In this document: positions 50,674 to 59,964 of the stretch, piece after piece
Numbering within the stretch: the first letter of the stretch is position 1
Layout of the letters: the number at the start of each line of letters is the position of its first letter
DNA from: Pseudomonas sp. Irchel s3h14
Lineage (GTDB): Bacteria > Pseudomonadota > Gammaproteobacteria > Pseudomonadales > Pseudomonadaceae
Direction of reading: 5' to 3'
Length of the DNA stretch: 64,000 bases
Assembly (NCBI RefSeq): GCF_900187425.1
Contig: NZ_FYDJ01000005.1
Coordinates: forward strand, 248,001-312,000
Position numbers and translations under genes: made by a program
The notes under the pieces: generated by a model
What the model was told of the DNA's origin: nothing
Databases searched by the model: none
Seen by the model: only the letters and a program-made list of their open reading frames with translations

Positions 50674-51351
50674 TTAGCGAAGGAAATCAGCCACCTTCTT
50701 TGCCGCAGCCGCCAAATGCTGCTCATGGGTAAACCCCGAAGCCTTCAACGGCTTCAAGTCATGATCCCCCGCGACCAGCCAGAACACCTCGATACTCGGC
50801 GCCAACGTGTAAGCCTCGACCGCTTCACGATTCCCCAGCGTATCCCGCTCACCTTGCACGATTAACGTCGGTGTCTTGAGCGCGGCCAAATGCTCAACCC
50901 GAGGCTTCTCCGGTTTACCGACCGCATAAAACGGATAACCGAGGCATACCAACGCATCGACCTCCAGTTCATCCGCCAAAAGACTGGCCATCCGCCCGCC
51001 CATGGACTTGCCACCAATGGCCAGACGTCCAGCGACATGGCGTCGCACCACGGCATACACCTCACGCCAGCACTCGAGCAGTTTCGGGGCCGGGTTCGGT
51101 GGACGTTTGCCGCCATCAACACGTCGTTGCGCCATGTACGGAAACTCGAAGCGCAACACGTTGACCCCAGATGCAGCAAGGCGCGCAGCCATGTCGTTCA
51201 TCCAGCCGCTGTCCATCGGCGCACCGGCGCCATGGGCGAGAATCAACGTCGCCGATGCCGGCGCTGAGGCGGCATTCCACAACCATCCGTGATCCTGCAC
51301 ACACCGCGCCCATTGATCCCCGTCAATACTGGCCTTGTGCTCTTTGTCCAT
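50674..51351 (-). CDS. Alpha/beta hydrolase family protein
   Basis: A 225-aa cytosolic hydrolase with the nucleophile elbow GKSMGG near residue 106. The acid is in VQGERDTLG and the catalytic histidine in AGDHDLKP, with an oxyanion-side AHGAGAPMDSGWM. The layout resembles the KANL3/Tex30-like bacterial group; substrate unknown. Start at the ATG at 51351, with GAGGCAAGC upstream. Its 5' coding end contains a near-perfect Anr box (51313-51326) that probably serves the divergent ccoN operon. It lies in the same place in P. aeruginosa, next to ccoN2. Confidence 0.82.
   Translation of the reverse strand: MDKEHKASIDGDQWARCVQDHGWLWNAASAPASATLILAHGAGAPMDSGWMNDMAARLAASGVNVLRFEFPYMAQRRVDGGKRPPNPAPKLLECWREVYAVVRRHVAGRLAIGGKSMGGRMASLLADELEVDALVCLGYPFYAVGKPEKPRVEHLAALKTPTLIVQGERDTLGNREAVEAYTLAPSIEVFWLVAGDHDLKPLKASGFTHEQHLAAAAKKVADFLR
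51313..51326. promoter_or_regulatory. Anr/Fnr box upstream of ccoN2
   Basis: TTGAT-CCCC-GTCAA matches the TTGAT-N4-ATCAA consensus at nine of ten positions. It lies 135 bases upstream of the first ccoN ATG and inside the 5' end of the divergent hydrolase gene. A TATAAC at 51375-51380 is a possible -10 with a weak -35, typical of an activator-dependent promoter. Confidence 0.75.
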
Positions 51352-51460
51352 GCTTGCCTCGCTTTTAGTCTGCCTATAACTCCAGGCGAAGGAAGCGTCT
51401 GCCGTGCGGCTTACTCGCAAAGGCAGGCCTTCACTTCGCCTGAACCGTGGATGGGGAACC

Positions 51461-52885
51461 ATGAACACTTCTATCAGTACCGCCTACAACTACAAGGTGG
51501 TCCGCCAATTCGCCATTATGACGGTGGTGTGGGGCATCGTCGGTATGGGGCTCGGGGTTTTTCTCGCGGCTCAATTGGTCTGGCCTGAACTCAACTTCAA
51601 TCTGCCGTGGACCAGCTTCGGGCGCCTGCGCCCGTTGCACACCAACGCAGTGATCTTCGCCTTTGGCGGTTGCGCCCTGTTCGCCAGTTCGTTCTATTCG
51701 GTGCAGCGCACCTGCCAGACCCGATTGTTCGCGCCGAAAATCGCCGCGTTCTGCTTCTGGGGCTGGCAACTGGTGATTCTGTTGGCGGCCATCAGCCTGC
51801 CGCTGGGTTACACCAGTTCCAAGGAATATGCCGAGCTGGAATGGCCGATCGACATCCTGATCACCATTGTCTGGGTGGCCTACGCCGTCGTGTTCTTCGG
51901 CACGATCATGCAGCGCAAGACCAAGCACATCTACGTCGGCAACTGGTTCTTCGGCGGGTTCATCATCACCGTGGCGATTCTGCACATCGTCAACAACCTT
52001 GAGCTGCCGGTGAGTTTCACCAAGTCCTACTCGGTGTACGCCGGTGCGACCGATGCCATGGTTCAGTGGTGGTACGGACATAACGCCGTAGGCTTTTTCC
52101 TGACCGCCGGTTTCCTCGGGATGATGTACTACTTCGTGCCGAAACAGGCCGAGCGTCCGGTGTATTCCTATCGCTTGTCGATCGTGCACTTCTGGGCGCT
52201 GATCACCCTGTACATCTGGGCCGGCCCGCACCACTTGCACTACACCGCGCTGCCGGACTGGGCGCAGTCGCTGGGCATGGTGATGTCACTGATCCTGCTG
52301 GCACCGAGCTGGGGCGGGATGATCAACGGTATGATGACGCTCTCGGGCGCCTGGCATAAGTTGCGCAGCGACCCGATCCTGCGCTTCCTCGTGGTCTCGC
52401 TGGCGTTCTACGGCATGTCGACCTTCGAAGGGCCGATGATGGCCATCAAAACGGTCAACGCCCTCTCCCACTACACCGACTGGACCATCGGCCACGTTCA
52501 CGCCGGCGCCCTCGGTTGGGTCGCGATGATCTCCATCGGCGCGCTGTACCACATGATCCCGAAAATCTTCGGCCGCACGCAGATGCACAGCATCGGCCTG
52601 ATCAACGCGCACTTCTGGCTGGCGACCATCGGCACCGTGCTGTACATCGCTTCGATGTGGGTCAACGGCATCGCCCAAGGCCTGATGTGGCGCGCAGTCA
52701 ATGAAGACGGCACGCTGACCTACTCCTTCGTCGAAACCCTGGTGGCCAGCCACCCAGGCTTCGTCGTGCGCCTGGTAGGCGGTGCGATCTTCTTCAGTGG
52801 CATGTTGCTGATGGCCTACAACACCTGGCGCACCGTGCGGGCCTCGCAGCCTGCCGAAGCCGCCGCTGCCGCGCAGATCGCCTGA
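51461..52885 (+). CDS. ccoN2: Cytochrome c oxidase, cbb3-type, subunit I (CcoN), first operon
   Basis: Catalytic subunit of a proton-pumping high-affinity oxidase; 474 aa with 12 predicted membrane helices. Histidines expected to bind heme b, heme b3 and CuB are visible: [29 protein letters not shown] (the cbb3 crosslink histidine-tyrosine region), [15 protein letters not shown] and [15 protein letters not shown]. It starts the first of two tandem ccoNOQP operons. By position next to the hydrolase it corresponds to the Anr-dependent Cbb3-2 set of P. aeruginosa. The upstream Anr box supports that. Confidence 0.95.
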   Translation: MNTSISTAYNYKVVRQFAIMTVVWGIVGMGLGVFLAAQLVWPELNFNLPWTSFGRLRPLHTNAVIFAFGGCALFASSFYSVQRTCQTRLFAPKIAAFCFWGWQLVILLAAISLPLGYTSSKEYAELEWPIDILITIVWVAYAVVFFGTIMQRKTKHIYVGNWFFGGFIITVAILHIVNNLELPVSFTKSYSVYAGATDAMVQWWYGHNAVGFFLTAGFLGMMYYFVPKQAERPVYSYRLSIVHFWALITLYIWAGPHHLHYTALPDWAQSLGMVMSLILLAPSWGGMINGMMTLSGAWHKLRSDPILRFLVVSLAFYGMSTFEGPMMAIKTVNALSHYTDWTIGHVHAGALGWVAMISIGALYHMIPKIFGRTQMHSIGLINAHFWLATIGTVLYIASMWVNGIAQGLMWRAVNEDGTLTYSFVETLVASHPGFVVRLVGGAIFFSGMLLMAYNTWRTVRASQPAEAAAAAQIA

Positions 52886-52895
52886 GGAGGCCGCC

Positions 52896-53504
52896 ATGAA
52901 ACACGAAACAATCGAGAAAAACGTCGGCCTGCTGATGTTGCTGATGGTGCTGGCCGTGAGCATCGGCGGTCTGACCCAGATCGTCCCGCTGTTCTTCCAG
53001 GACGTGACCAATAAACCGGTGGAAGGCATGAAGCCCTACACCGCGCTGCAACTGGAAGGTCGCGACATCTACATCCGCGAAGGCTGCGTCGGCTGCCATT
53101 CGCAGATGATCCGTCCGTTCCGCGCCGAGACCGAACGCTACGGCCACTACTCGGTGGCCGGTGAAAGCGTCTGGGATCACCCGTTCCTGTGGGGCTCGAA
53201 ACGTACCGGTCCGGACCTCGCCCGGGTCGGCGGTCGCTACTCCGAAGACTGGCACCGCGCGCACTTGTACAACCCGCGCAACGTGGTGCCGGAATCGAAA
53301 ATGCCCGGTTATCCGTGGCTGGTGGCCAATCAACTCGACAGCAGCCACACCGAAACCAAGATCAAGGCGATGCGCACCCTCGGCGTGCCGTACACCGACG
53401 ACGACATCGCCGGCTCAGTCGCCTCGCTCAAGGGCAAGACCGAAATGGACGCGCTGGTCGCTTACCTGCAAGTGCTGGGCACATCCATCAAGAGCAAGAG
53501 GTGA
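52896..53504 (+). CDS. ccoO2: Cytochrome c oxidase, cbb3-type, subunit II (CcoO), first operon
   Basis: A membrane-anchored mono-heme cytochrome c, 202 aa. One N-terminal helix ([23 protein letters not shown]) is followed by the heme motif CVGCH near residue 64 and the axial Met near KMPGYPWLV. It passes electrons from CcoP to CcoN. It starts 10 bases after ccoN. The sequence is about 85 percent identical by eye to the second copy at 56602-57210. Confidence 0.95.
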   Translation: MKHETIEKNVGLLMLLMVLAVSIGGLTQIVPLFFQDVTNKPVEGMKPYTALQLEGRDIYIREGCVGCHSQMIRPFRAETERYGHYSVAGESVWDHPFLWGSKRTGPDLARVGGRYSEDWHRAHLYNPRNVVPESKMPGYPWLVANQLDSSHTETKIKAMRTLGVPYTDDDIAGSVASLKGKTEMDALVAYLQVLGTSIKSKR

Positions 53505-53507
53505 GCC

Positions 53508-53726
53508 ATGTCCATGCCCTTTGAAATCGTAAGCGTAATGAGCAGTGGAATGATCCGCGGCCTGGGCACGGTCGTGGTGTTCGTGGCCTTCGTCGGCCTG
53601 ACGCTGTGGGTGTTCAACCGCAAGCGCAATCCGGAATTCGCCGAAGCGCGTTTGCTGCCGTTCGCCGATGAACCCCTATCCGATGACGCCACCCAAGAAC
53701 CTGAAACAAGGAGTACCCGGCCATGA
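53508..53726 (+). CDS. ccoQ2: cbb3 oxidase small subunit CcoQ, first operon
   Basis: A 72-aa membrane protein with one helix ([22 protein letters not shown]) and a charged tail ending near FADEPLSDD, the shape of CcoQ (FixQ), which stabilises the assembled oxidase. The ATG at 53508 is three bases after ccoO and has GAGGTGAG upstream. A later in-frame ATG (MSSGMIRGL) could also start it. It overlaps ccoP by four bases. Confidence 0.85.
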   Translation: MSMPFEIVSVMSSGMIRGLGTVVVFVAFVGLTLWVFNRKRNPEFAEARLLPFADEPLSDDATQEPETRSTRP

Positions 53727-54676
53727 CCACCTTCTGGAGTACGTGGATCTGCGTACTGACCATCGGCAGCCTGATCGGCCTGACCTGGCTGCTGATCGGC
53801 ACCCGCAAGGGCGAAACCAAGGGCAGCGTCGACCAGACCATGGGCCACAGCTTCGACGGCATCGAGGAGTACGACAACCCGCTGCCGCAGTGGTGGTTCA
53901 TGCTGTTCGCCGGCACGCTGGTGTTTGCCGTGGGCTATCTGGTGCTTTACCCCGGCCTGGGCAACTGGAAAGGCATTCTGCCGGGTTACGAGGACGGCTG
54001 GACCGGCGTCCACGAGTGGGAAAAGGAGATGAACAAGGCCGATGCGAAGTTCGGCCCGATCTTCGCCAAATTCGCGGCGATGCCCGTGGAAGAAGTGGCG
54101 ACGGACCCACTGGCGTTGAAAATGGGCGGTCGCCTGTTTGCCTCCAATTGTGCGGTCTGCCACGGCTCGGATGCCAAGGGCGCCTTTGGCTTCCCCAACC
54201 TGGCCGACAACAGCTGGCGCTGGGGCGGCAACGCCGACACCATCAAAACCACGATCATGGGTGGCCGCATGGCCGCAATGCCGGCCTGGGGTGAGATCCT
54301 TGGTGATGCCGGGGTGAAGAACGTCGCGGCCTATGTGCGCCATGACTTGGCCGGCCTGCCGTTGCCTGCCGACAGCGGTGCCGACCTGCACGCCGGACAG
54401 CAAGCGTTCAGCACGATGTGCGTAGCTTGTCATGGGGCAAACGGCCAGGGCACTGAAGCCATGGGTGCGCCGAATCTGACGCAACCGGCCGGCTTTATCT
54501 ACGGTACAAGCCTGGCGCAACTGCAACAGACTATTCGTCATGGCCGCCAGGGCCATATGCCGGCGCAGAACGAACTGCTCGGCAACGACAAGGTGCAACT
54601 GCTGGCCGCTTACGTTTACAGCTTGTCTCATGGGTTGAGCACCGAGCGTTTGCAGGCTGAAGGCAAACACGAATAA
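53723..54676 (+). CDS. ccoP2: Cytochrome c oxidase, cbb3-type, subunit III (CcoP), first operon
   Basis: A di-heme cytochrome c entry subunit, 317 aa. It has an N-terminal helix, a second helix [22 protein letters not shown] near residue 56, and two heme motifs: CAVCH near 144 and CVACH near 232, each in a cytochrome c fold ([31 protein letters not shown]). The [13 protein letters not shown] segment before the second helix is typical of CcoP. Last gene of the first operon. Confidence 0.95.
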   Translation: MTTFWSTWICVLTIGSLIGLTWLLIGTRKGETKGSVDQTMGHSFDGIEEYDNPLPQWWFMLFAGTLVFAVGYLVLYPGLGNWKGILPGYEDGWTGVHEWEKEMNKADAKFGPIFAKFAAMPVEEVATDPLALKMGGRLFASNCAVCHGSDAKGAFGFPNLADNSWRWGGNADTIKTTIMGGRMAAMPAWGEILGDAGVKNVAAYVRHDLAGLPLPADSGADLHAGQQAFSTMCVACHGANGQGTEAMGAPNLTQPAGFIYGTSLAQLQQTIRHGRQGHMPAQNELLGNDKVQLLAAYVYSLSHGLSTERLQAEGKHE

Positions 54677-55159
54677 ATCTCGACCGCTCTGCTGCCGCAT
54701 TCTCCCGGATGCGGCAGTTCCCTGCCCCTTTGCGACCCATTGTCGCACCCCTCCGTTGGTCCTCCTTTCGGTTCCCCAGATTCGGGGCTAAGCTTCCCCC
54801 GGTGCGGACTGGCATGAGCCGGTTCCAGGTCGACCCAACCCGATGTGTTCGACGAATCTGCTCGATGACAGGCCGCAAAGGCTGGTAGATACCGGCTGTC
54901 GTGCCAATTGCCATCTGTCACCCGATCGTTGTGTTTGAACACACCCCGTTACATCCGACCTGACCCCCTCACCATTTTCGTCTGCTGCGACATTTTGCCC
55001 TTGGGCAATTTTGTCCCTACGCGGCGCATGGAAAGGCCGCAGAATCAGCTTTTGAAAGCATTGACCCAGGTCATGGCGCGTTGCAATGACCCCCCGCTTT
55101 CTCCATACTTGCGGCCGATTTTTACTCCTAATAAAACACCCAAACCGTGGAACCTTAGA
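54677..55159. other. Long upstream region between the two cbb3 operons
   Basis: The 483 bases hold no convincing gene. They contain a hairpin CTGCCGCAT/ATGCGGCAG (54692-54717, weak T-tail), a TGCGAC-N5-GTCGCA palindrome near 54733 and an Anr-like TTGACCCAGGTCAT (55061-55074, poor second half). The promoter at 55081-55109 also lies here. Confidence 0.6.
55081..55109 (+). promoter_or_regulatory. Predicted sigma-70 promoter for ccoN1
   Basis: TTGCAA, a 17-base spacer and CATACT, placing the transcript start about 45 bases upstream of the second ccoN ATG. Confidence 0.5.
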
Positions 55160-56602
55160 ATGAGCACAGCAATCAGTCCGACTGCTTATAACTATAAGGT
55201 AGTCCGCCAGTTCGCCATCATGACGGTGGTCTGGGGGATCCTTGGCATGGGGCTTGGTGTCTTCATCGCCTCACAGCTTGTATGGCCGGAATTGAACTTC
55301 GGTCTGCCGTGGACGACTTTTGGACGCTTACGCCCGTTGCACACCAACCTGGTGATTTTCGCCTTCGGTGGTTGTGCTCTGTTTGCCACTTCTTATTACG
55401 TCGTGCAGCGAACCTGCCAAACGCGACTGATTTCCGACAGCCTCGCCGCCTTCACCTTCTGGGGTTGGCAAGCGGTGATCGTCGGCGCGATCGTTACCTT
55501 GCCGCTGGGTTACACCACCACCAAGGAATACGCGGAACTGGAATGGCCCCTGGCTATTCTGCTGGCCATCGTCTGGGTTACTTACGGTCTGGTGTTCTTC
55601 GGCACCATTACCAAGCGCAAAACCAAGCACATCTATGTGGGCAACTGGTTCTACGGTGCCTTCATCGTTGTGACGGCGATGCTGCACATCGTCAACCACG
55701 CTTCCCTGCCGGTCAGTTTCTTCAAGTCCTACTCGGCCTACGCCGGTGCGACTGACGCGATGATCCAGTGGTGGTACGGCCACAACGCGGTGGGTTTCTT
55801 CCTGACCACTGGCTTCCTGGGGATGATGTACTACTTCGTTCCGAAGCAGGCCGAGCGTCCGATCTACTCCTATCGTCTGTCGATCGTGCACTTCTGGGCG
55901 CTGATCACCCTGTACATCTGGGCCGGTCCGCACCACCTGCACTACACCGCGCTGCCGGACTGGGCTCAGTCGCTGGGCATGGCGATGTCGATCATCCTGC
56001 TGGCACCAAGCTGGGGCGGCATGATCAACGGCATGATGACCCTGTCGGGCGCCTGGCATAAGCTGCGCACCGACCCGATCCTGCGCTTCCTCGTTGTGTC
56101 GCTGGCCTTCTACGGCATGTCGACCTTCGAAGGCCCGATGATGGCCATCAAGACCGTCAACTCGCTGTCTCACTACACTGACTGGACCATCGGCCACGTA
56201 CACGCCGGTGCCTTGGGCTGGGTAGCGATGATCTCGATCGGCGCGATCTACCACATGATCCCGAAACTGTTCGGTCGTGTGCAGATGCACAGCATCGGCC
56301 TGATCAACACGCACTTCTGGCTCGCGACCATCGGTACCGTTCTGTACATCGCTTCGATGTGGGTCAACGGCATCACCCAGGGTCTGATGTGGCGTGCAAT
56401 CAACGACGATGGCACCCTCACCTACTCGTTCGTTGAAGCGCTGCAAGCCAGCCATCCTGGTTTCATCGTTCGCGCCCTAGGCGGTGCGTTCTTCGCCAGC
56501 GGCATGCTGTTCATGGCCTACAACGTATGGCGTACCGTACGTGCCTCGAACCCGGCTGAAGCCAAAGCTGCTGAACAGATTGCTGTAGTTGGAGCTCACT
56601 GA
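55160..56602 (+). CDS. ccoN1: Cytochrome c oxidase, cbb3-type, subunit I (CcoN), second operon
   Basis: The second catalytic subunit, 480 aa, about 90 percent identical by eye to the copy at 51461, with the same heme and copper ligands ([47 protein letters not shown]). It follows a long leader and lacks a good Anr box, matching the constitutively expressed Cbb3-1 operon of P. aeruginosa. Its TGA overlaps the ccoO ATG. The ATG at 55160 gives the family start [18 protein letters not shown]. Confidence 0.95.
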   Translation: MSTAISPTAYNYKVVRQFAIMTVVWGILGMGLGVFIASQLVWPELNFGLPWTTFGRLRPLHTNLVIFAFGGCALFATSYYVVQRTCQTRLISDSLAAFTFWGWQAVIVGAIVTLPLGYTTTKEYAELEWPLAILLAIVWVTYGLVFFGTITKRKTKHIYVGNWFYGAFIVVTAMLHIVNHASLPVSFFKSYSAYAGATDAMIQWWYGHNAVGFFLTTGFLGMMYYFVPKQAERPIYSYRLSIVHFWALITLYIWAGPHHLHYTALPDWAQSLGMAMSIILLAPSWGGMINGMMTLSGAWHKLRTDPILRFLVVSLAFYGMSTFEGPMMAIKTVNSLSHYTDWTIGHVHAGALGWVAMISIGAIYHMIPKLFGRVQMHSIGLINTHFWLATIGTVLYIASMWVNGITQGLMWRAINDDGTLTYSFVEALQASHPGFIVRALGGAFFASGMLFMAYNVWRTVRASNPAEAKAAEQIAVVGAH

Positions 56603-57210
56603 TGAAGCATGAAGCAGTCGAGAAGAACATTGGCCTGCTGGCCTTCTTCATGGTTATCGCCGTCAGCATCGGCGGCCTGACCCAGATCGTTCCGCTGTTT
56701 TTCCAGGACGTCACCAACAAGCCGGTCGAAGGCATGAAGCCTCGTACCGCCCTTGAACTGGAAGGCCGCGACATCTACATCGCCAACGGTTGTGTCGGCT
56801 GCCACTCGCAGATGATCCGCCCGTTCCGTGCTGAAACCGAACGTTATGGCCACTACTCGGTCGCCGGTGAAAGCGTTTGGGACCACCCGTTCCTGTGGGG
56901 TTCCAAGCGCACCGGTCCGGACCTGGCCCGTGTTGGCGGTCGTTACTCCGATGACTGGCAGCGTGCGCATTTGTACAACCCGCGCAACGTGGTGCCTGAG
57001 TCGAAAATGCCGGCCTACCCGTTCCTCGTGGAAAACAAGCTCGACGGCAAAGACACCGCCAAGAAAATGGAAGTCTTGCGCACGCTCGGCGTCCCTTACA
57101 CCGACGAAGACATCGCCGGCGCCAAGGATGCTGTGAAGGGCAAAACCGAAATGGACGCGCTGGTGGCCTATCTGCAAGGCCTGGGCACCATCATCAAAAG
57201 CAAACGGTGA
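56602..57210 (+). CDS. ccoO1: Cytochrome c oxidase, cbb3-type, subunit II (CcoO), second operon
   Basis: A 202-aa mono-heme cytochrome c with an N-terminal membrane anchor ([23 protein letters not shown]), CVGCH near residue 64 and the Met-containing KMPAYPFLV. It overlaps ccoN by one base (ATGA arrangement), implying translational coupling. Confidence 0.95.
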   Translation: MKHEAVEKNIGLLAFFMVIAVSIGGLTQIVPLFFQDVTNKPVEGMKPRTALELEGRDIYIANGCVGCHSQMIRPFRAETERYGHYSVAGESVWDHPFLWGSKRTGPDLARVGGRYSDDWQRAHLYNPRNVVPESKMPAYPFLVENKLDGKDTAKKMEVLRTLGVPYTDEDIAGAKDAVKGKTEMDALVAYLQGLGTIIKSKR

Positions 57211-57215
57211 TTTAG

Positions 57216-57401
57216 ATGGATATCGGGATGATTCGTGGCCTGGGCACCGTTGTTGTGATGGTGGCCTTCATCGGTCTGGCGTTGTGGGTATTCAGTCCCA
57301 AGCGCAAGTCGGAGTTTGAAGACGCGACCTTGCTGCCTTTCGCGGATGATCCCGAAGCCATCAAGCACGTCGAGCAAGCTTCTAGGAGTAACAAAGAATG
57401 A
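57216..57401 (+). CDS. ccoQ1: cbb3 oxidase small subunit CcoQ, second operon
   Basis: A 61-aa single-helix protein ([22 protein letters not shown]) with the conserved [10 protein letters not shown] tail. Shorter than the first-operon CcoQ because it lacks the extra N-terminal residues. It overlaps ccoP by four bases. Confidence 0.86.
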   Translation: MDIGMIRGLGTVVVMVAFIGLALWVFSPKRKSEFEDATLLPFADDPEAIKHVEQASRSNKE

Positions 57402-58372
57402 CTACGTTCTGGAGTCTGTACGTCACAGTCCTCAGTCTCGGCACGATCTTCGCCCTGACCTGGCTGCTGCTGTCCACCCGCAAGGGCCAGCGCAGCGAAG
57501 CCACCGAAGAAACGGTTGGCCACTCCTTCGACGGGATCGAGGAGTACGACAACCCACTGCCAAAATGGTGGTTCATGCTGTTCGTGGGCACCATCATCTT
57601 CGCCCTGGGCTACCTGGTGCTGTACCCGGGCCTGGGCAATTGGAAAGGCCTGCTGCCGGGTTACAACTACCTCGATAACGAAAAGCAGACCGCGTTCGCC
57701 AACGGCCAGAGCGGCTGGACCGGCGTTCACGAGTGGGAAAAGGAAATGGCCAAGTCGGACGCCAAGTTCGGCCCGATCTTCGCCAAGTTCGCTTCCATGC
57801 CGATTGAAGAAGTCGCCAAGGACCCGCAAGCCCTGAAGATGGGTGGCCGCCTGTTCGCCTCCAACTGCTCGGTCTGCCACGGTTCCGATGCCAAGGGCGC
57901 TTATGGTTTCCCTAACCTGACCGACGCCGACTGGCGCTGGGGCGGCGATGCACAAACCATCAAGACCACCATCATGGGCGGTCGTCATGCCGTGATGCCG
58001 GCGTGGGATCAACTGAAGGACCAGGGCATTCGTGACGTTGCTGCATTCGTCGTGACCAACCTGCATGGCCGCAAACTGCCAGAAGACGCGAAGGCCGACC
58101 CGGCTGCCGGTCAAAAGCTCTTCGCTGCCAACTGCGTGGTGTGCCACGGTCCAGCAGGCAAAGGCACCCCAGCCATGGGCGCCCCTGACCTGACCCACCC
58201 GGCCGGCTTCATCTACGGTTCGAGCTTCGCTCAACTGCAGCAGACCATCCGTTACGGCCGTCAGGGCCAGATGCCTGCTCAAGAACAGCTGCAAGGCAAC
58301 GACAAGGTTCACCTGCTGGCCGCTTACGTCTACAGCCTCTCCCACGGTGAGAAAGCTGCCGACGCCGAGTAA
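57398..58372 (+). CDS. ccoP1: Cytochrome c oxidase, cbb3-type, subunit III (CcoP), second operon
   Basis: A 324-aa di-heme cytochrome c with heme motifs CSVCH near residue 151 and CVVCH near 239, and the [13 protein letters not shown] segment before the second helix. It carries a short insert ([17 protein letters not shown]) absent from the first-operon CcoP. It ends the second operon. In P. aeruginosa ccoG follows directly, but here an unrelated gene intervenes. Confidence 0.95.
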   Translation: MTTFWSLYVTVLSLGTIFALTWLLLSTRKGQRSEATEETVGHSFDGIEEYDNPLPKWWFMLFVGTIIFALGYLVLYPGLGNWKGLLPGYNYLDNEKQTAFANGQSGWTGVHEWEKEMAKSDAKFGPIFAKFASMPIEEVAKDPQALKMGGRLFASNCSVCHGSDAKGAYGFPNLTDADWRWGGDAQTIKTTIMGGRHAVMPAWDQLKDQGIRDVAAFVVTNLHGRKLPEDAKADPAAGQKLFAANCVVCHGPAGKGTPAMGAPDLTHPAGFIYGSSFAQLQQTIRYGRQGQMPAQEQLQGNDKVHLLAAYVYSLSHGEKAADAE

Positions 58373-58396
58373 GGCAAACGCTTGACCACAACAACA

Positions 58397-58430
58397 AACG
58401 GCCCCGCCAGTGAGAATTGGCGGGGCCGTT
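58397..58430. terminator. Bidirectional terminator hairpin after ccoP1
   Basis: A perfect 13-bp stem (58397-58409 and 58418-58430, 8-base loop) lies between the convergent ccoP and phosphoesterase genes. A modest TTTGTTGTT tail is on the minus strand and GTTT on the plus strand. Confidence 0.7.
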
Positions 58431-58452
58431 CTGGTTTCAGGATCTGTGCGAC

Positions 58453-59472
58453 TTAGCGCTGAACCGCAATGGTCGACTCAAGCTTGCGACTCGGCCAGTT
58501 ATTGCCCGTCACGCGGTAGATCATCAACTTGTCCCTTTCCCTGGAGAAGCTCGCAATCAGGTACGTCTGTTGCGAAGCCGCCCCACTCAGGAACAATGGC
58601 ACGTCACCAAACTCGCTGGAGGCGCTTCTGTATTGGCCACTAAACCAGTGGAAGTGCCCGGCAAACACCGCAGTCACCTTGTAATCCTTGATCATCTTAC
58701 TGAAGCGACTCAATTGCTGGTCACTGCCATCCCACTTGGGTTTATGCATATTCAGAATAATGATCTGGCCTTTTTCACGGGCGCCCTTCAAATCCTGTTC
58801 CAGCCAGTCAAGTGCGTCCGTCAGGTGATAGCTCTTCGGTACAAGCCAGTCATAAGCGGTGAAGCTAACCGAGTAAGTAGGCTCATTATTTAGCTGCACC
58901 ATATGAACATCTCCAAAATTCCTGGAGTAAGCCAGACTGCCAGACACCCTTTTCTTTACGCTACCCTCCTCCGCCAGTTGAACATCAATGCTGTCGGCCC
59001 TGCCATCTTTACCGGTATAGCGTGCCAGAAAGTCCTCAACACTCCCTGCGGCACAATTATTAAAAAGGCAATCATCGACATTATTCTCATAGTCGTGATT
59101 ACCCAGGCCATAGTCATACAGGCCGAGCAGTTTACTGTCCAGAATCGGCTTGACCACCGAGCGCTGCCAGCCATGGCCATAGGCAGTGATATCGCCGTTG
59201 ATCATCACCGGCACCTGCGCGGCGCCGCCGAAGTTCTGCCTGAAACTGGCAATGTCATTATATTGGGTTTCGATCAGCCACTTAGAGCGCGAATCCCGAT
59301 ACGAGTCGGTCTGGGTTTCACCGGCATCGGTTTTCTCAGTCCACGGATATTGCGGATCGGAGGTAAAGACCATATCCATCGGAGATACAGTTGTGGGTGC
59401 CGAATGCGCAAAAGGGGTCGTGACAGCAAAGGCCAGACACGCCAGCAAACTGCCAGAATTTGATAAGTTCAT
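58453..59472 (-). CDS. Secreted calcineurin-like metallophosphoesterase
   Basis: A 339-aa protein with an N-terminal signal peptide (LLACLAFAVTTPFAHSA, cleavage after AHSA), so probably periplasmic or secreted. Metallophosphoesterase motifs in order: SDPQY (a D-x-Q in place of the usual D-x-H), NGDITAYGH, LGNHDYEN, NMHKPKWDG and AGHFHWFSG. Substrate unknown; several cysteines near CLFNNC could form a disulphide. It is transcribed against ccoP and lies between the second oxidase operon and ccoG, where other pseudomonads have nothing, preceded by an AT-rich 490-base region. That base composition suggests later acquisition. Confidence 0.85.
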   Translation of the reverse strand: MNLSNSGSLLACLAFAVTTPFAHSAPTTVSPMDMVFTSDPQYPWTEKTDAGETQTDSYRDSRSKWLIETQYNDIASFRQNFGGAAQVPVMINGDITAYGHGWQRSVVKPILDSKLLGLYDYGLGNHDYENNVDDCLFNNCAAGSVEDFLARYTGKDGRADSIDVQLAEEGSVKKRVSGSLAYSRNFGDVHMVQLNNEPTYSVSFTAYDWLVPKSYHLTDALDWLEQDLKGAREKGQIIILNMHKPKWDGSDQQLSRFSKMIKDYKVTAVFAGHFHWFSGQYRSASSEFGDVPLFLSGAASQQTYLIASFSRERDKLMIYRVTGNNWPSRKLESTIAVQR

Positions 59473-59964
59473 AGAATTCCATTTCCATCTAACATTGATA
59501 ATAGAGCGACAGGCATCTTGCCTGAACACGAACATATAACAAACCTCGAACACACACAAACACCCAACACCCGACAATCAATTAACTATATTTCCAACCA
59601 ACAACTAACGCATCTACAGAAACACCCACAAGTTCCCTTATGCAAGCACTCCAATAATAACAATACGAAGATTAAAAAAACTCATAACAGTCATTGAATC
59701 GCCAGCATGCCCTCAGGCTCACCGCAACAGACGGATAGTGTGTTGGAAGGCAGGGCGCGAAAAACCGTCCATACTGAACAAGTCAATTGATCTGTATCAC
59801 GATTTGTTACATTTGCTACACCATCCACGAATTTTCCCCAACGCGACCAAAGGTCGCACCCTTGAGCTAGAGCGACAGGCGTATCATTGCGCCACTGCAA
59901 CACCTATTTTTGACCGCGGTCGGCATGTACTGACCGAGGCATTTTTCCACTGCCGTGGGATGCA
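59473..59964. other. AT-rich intergenic region before ccoG
   Basis: About 490 bases without a credible gene. The half next to the phosphoesterase (59473-59700) is markedly AT-rich compared with the rest of the window. The half next to ccoG returns to typical composition and holds an Anr box (59787-59800) and a GCGACC-aaa-GGTCGC palindrome near 59843. Confidence 0.6.
59787..59800. promoter_or_regulatory. Anr/Fnr box upstream of ccoG
   Basis: TTGAT-CTGT-ATCAC matches TTGAT-N4-ATCAA at nine of ten positions, 165 bases upstream of the ccoG ATG. No clear -10 lies at the class II distance. It could also serve the divergent phosphoesterase, 315 bases away. Confidence 0.7.

Noticed and set aside
55061..55074. 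Anr box candidate TTGACCCAGGTCAT before ccoN1
   Set aside because: Second half is poor (GTCAT) and the site lies about 48 bases upstream of the predicted start, not the usual 41.5; kept only as a weak note.
59691..59903. A 70-codon frame on the minus strand before ccoG
   Set aside because: Overlaps the Anr box region, no Shine-Dalgarno, no homology I recognise.
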